Shown here in pieces: positions 62,127 to 64,000 of a DNA stretch of 64,000 nt; positions within the stretch are counted from its first letter, which is position 1, and the number at the start of each line of letters is the position of its first letter. The notes below the pieces were generated by a model. The model made no database searches. It worked only from the letters and a program-made list of their open reading frames with translations, and was not told the DNA's origin. The stretch lies in the NCBI RefSeq assembly GCF_002252525.1, contig NZ_NNRM01000042.1, positions 1,057 to 65,056 of the forward strand. The letters are read 5' to 3'. Origin of the DNA: Brucella pseudogrignonensis. GTDB lineage: Bacteria > Pseudomonadota > Alphaproteobacteria > Rhizobiales > Rhizobiaceae. Made by a program: the position numbers and the translations under genes.

Positions 62127-63330
62127 CAACTCCGACCGAAAGATGATCTATGTAATTCGGATGCCATCCGACCTTCACCCGGTCAGCTAATCCATGGAAT
62201 GATCCCGCCGTGATCCACGTCTCGATCACATTGCGGAATTCGATCTGCTGCTGGCTTGCCCAGTGAAATACTTTTCGCCCCATTGCGTTCTTCGAAGCAT
62301 CATCGGCCGAGTGGGCTTCGCCACACTCTTCCTCGAATTTGCGCTCCCAGGAATCCTGGAGCTTTGCCTCATACCGTGCGACGTCGCCGTCAAGGAGCAG
62401 GTTTTCTCTCGCCCATTTTGATCGCTGCGTGTTCGACCGATAGAAGTCCTGAATTCCGCGCTTTATCGCCGTCTCCGACAGCTGGATTAGACGCATCTGC
62501 TTGACGTAGGTCTCGTCTTCGTCCTCAATCGAATAGGGCCGCTCGCCGAACTCGCTGGGATCGCTCACAGGAAGGCCAACCGGTCCGTAAAATGAGGCGA
62601 ACTCCTGCGCCTTGATTGCTATGTGTTGGACCGGAATATCGGATGTCTCGGAGCCAACGAGGCGTTTCGCAACTGCGCCAAGCCACCAGCCTTCGAGCGA
62701 TTGCGCGACCTTGTCGGCGGAACTGGCCGACAGGATGCGAAGCTCGCCTTCGACTTCATCGAGAACATTGTGCAGATCTGGCGCGCCATCCACCACGGTA
62801 ATTGTGGCGAGCAACACATCGGCTTCCTCGTCGGTTAAGGCTAGAAAGTCGTTACGGCCCGCCTCCGATGTTTTGTTGGTTGATGTGCGCGCGGCCGTTG
62901 CCAGTCGCTGTCTTGCCATCTGACGTTCCGCAGGTGCGCAGCCGACGCGTAGCATGGCGAGGCCCCCATCATCAGGCGCTGTCGCGGTCGTAATGAGAAA
63001 CCGCCGCGTATCGGCATTCGAAAAGGAGCCTGCCTTTAGTTGTGAAATCCAGATGCGAAGGGTTTTCCAGACATCGACACTGTTATCCGTGACGTCTTTC
63101 GGACCGATATGGTGCTTGGCTTGGACGACGCAATGCGCGAGATCTTCTTCATGGAAAGCTATATCGTCGAACTTTTCGATCGAGATATGGCAATTAGGTT
63201 TAATCCTCATCTCACGGATCGCAAGCAGTAGAGCGAGCCGACATTGAAAAAGATAGCCGGCTAGCGATCCTGACGCATCATATTGATTGGATTTCTGCAA
63301 ACGACGCCCCCACGAAGTTGATGGAGCCAA
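62110..63330 (-). CDS. ABC-3C system effector with nuclease-like N-terminus
   Basis: 406 residues from a TTG start. Near the N-terminus: YDASGSLAGYLFQCRLALLL, then IEKFDDIAFHEEDLAHCVVQ and QAKHHIGPKDV, followed by RRFLITTATAPDD. The D...QxKHH pattern is that of a restriction-like (Cap4/DUF4297-type) nuclease fold. The C-terminal 200 residues are the conserved ABC-3C C-terminal domain (LIQLSETAIKRGIQDFYRSN, SFHGLADRVKVGWHPNYIDH). Probably cuts DNA when freed by the ATPase. First gene of the five-gene operon. Confidence 0.85.
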   Translation of the reverse strand: MAPSTSWGRRLQKSNQYDASGSLAGYLFQCRLALLLAIREMRIKPNCHISIEKFDDIAFHEEDLAHCVVQAKHHIGPKDVTDNSVDVWKTLRIWISQLKAGSFSNADTRRFLITTATAPDDGGLAMLRVGCAPAERQMARQRLATAARTSTNKTSEAGRNDFLALTDEEADVLLATITVVDGAPDLHNVLDEVEGELRILSASSADKVAQSLEGWWLGAVAKRLVGSETSDIPVQHIAIKAQEFASFYGPVGLPVSDPSEFGERPYSIEDEDETYVKQMRLIQLSETAIKRGIQDFYRSNTQRSKWARENLLLDGDVARYEAKLQDSWERKFEEECGEAHSADDASKNAMGRKVFHWASQQQIEFRNVIETWITAGSFHGLADRVKVGWHPNYIDHLSVGVDDAST

Positions 63331-63492
63331 GATAAACCAACCTAACGAGGAAATTCTACTAATAAATTGTGGGTTTCCACGGTTGCTGATGCATTTTCTG
63401 CACCTCTCACATTAGGTGCCAGTTGCCCATATCGCACTTAGCCGAAAACAGCAGCGAAGAATCTTGACTGGCTATCAAAATTGTCTGCTCGC

Positions 63493-63798
63493 TCATGGTG
63501 GATGGCCGGTGATACGTTTGAATGCGCGGATGTAAGCAGCTTGAGAGGTATAACCAAGCTTATACGACATATCCTCGAACGCCATACTCTACCGAGTCAA
63601 ACATGTGCCGGCAGTATAATGCAGCGGCGGAAGACCGATGATAGATCGCAAACGCCCGGCAATAGCAGATCGGGAAATGTTGCACTCTGCCGAAAGTTCT
63701 TCTTTCGACCAATGATTGCGATGGTTTCGTCGCGTTGTAAAAGTAGCGCGCGCCAGTTGGGTCAGAAGTGGCACCCGCATCAGAAGACCGAAAAGCAA
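63493..63798 (-). pseudogene. AraC-family regulator, C-terminal DNA-binding part, frameshifted
   Basis: One frame reads HWSKEELSAECNISRSAIAG, RLRSIIGLPPLHY (first AraC HTH); after a shift, another reads FEDMSYKLGYTSQAAYIRAF, KRITGHPP and a stop (second HTH). Both halves belong to one AraC-type C-terminal domain, so the gene is broken. No intact N-terminal sensor domain is visible upstream in the window. Confidence 0.75.
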
Positions 63799-64000
63799 CC
63801 TTTCATGATCACCCTAAACTCAAAGCAACTGCCGCGGAAATCCTGAGAGGTGCTGCGTGACAGCATCCATGATTAGAACGATAGAACGCTGGGACCCCAC
63901 GGGCTGTTGAAGGGTAAGCTAAACCTCATCCGATGGCGCTTCCGGCTGCTTGCGATCAAAAGAGATTTGCGTGAACAGCGTTCGTCTATCCCCCACCCGG

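Noticed and set aside
1-64000. CRISPR arrays and tRNA/rRNA genes
   Set aside because: No regularly spaced direct repeats with unique spacers and no tRNA or rRNA signatures were seen in the window.

Overview
The window looks like part of a large conjugative plasmid, or a fusion of plasmids, from an alphaproteobacterium of the order Hyphomicrobiales (Rhizobiales), most like the Brucella/Ochrobactrum or Rhizobium groups. The grounds are a complete repABC replication/partition module with its antisense RNA, a second repC gene with its own antisense RNA, RcgR/RcgA-like conjugation genes, DUF736, DUF1612 and DUF1127 proteins, and a RIME/Bru-RS-like intergenic repeat. Assignments come from reading the sequence and remembered family motifs; no database search was run.

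Layout. 1-118: start of an IS30-family transposase cut by the window edge. 217-3333: RcgR-like hydrolase, RcgA-like membrane protein and a small unknown gene. 3364-6612: a tightly packed minus-strand operon of seven small exported or membrane proteins (three nuclease-fold proteins, two small membrane proteins, a TrbM/KikA-like protein, one anchored protein). 6788-19764: the divergent virB1-virB11/virD4 operon for a mating channel, with a second lytic transglycosylase between virB4 and virB5. 20061-30435: a catabolic cargo island under a LacI-type regulator (ABC importer, lactonase-like amidohydrolase, MaoC hydratase, CoA-transferase, a solute-binding-like protein without signal peptide, MHS transporter); operator-like palindromes tie its transcription units together. 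30996-36672: DNA processing for transfer (VirD2-like relaxase with an LPD7-like domain, MobC-like protein, a candidate oriT region with a TGTGA-box array, VirC1/VirC2-like pair). 36852-40598: XRE regulator, RelBE-type toxin-antitoxin, ArdC-like antirestriction protein with a changed active site, a broken Fic gene with a VbhA-like antitoxin, DUF736.

40984-44203: a nitrosative-stress module (hmp, nsrR, DUF1127 and three tandem anti-Shine-Dalgarno stem-loops of the CcsR/cuckoo RNA type) lying between two decayed copies of a secreted nuclease gene. 44200-51814: two replication loci, repC alone and repABC, with a cold-shock gene and small unknown genes between. 52034-55402: small accessory genes (hydrolase, HxlR regulator, NmrA-like reductase and two unknowns). 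55504-58679: tyrosine recombinase, VapBC-like toxin-antitoxin and a DUF1612 protein. 58721-63330: a five-gene operon that reads as an ABC three-component (ABC-3C) conflict/defence system with two extra genes. 63493-63798: decayed AraC-type regulator.

How the parts work together: the relaxase, MobC-like and VirC-like proteins would process plasmid DNA and bring it to VirD4 and the VirB channel. RepABC and RepC would maintain the replicon. The toxin-antitoxin pairs, ArdC-like protein and ABC-3C operon look like stability and defence functions. The catabolic island and the hmp/nsrR module are host-benefit cargo.
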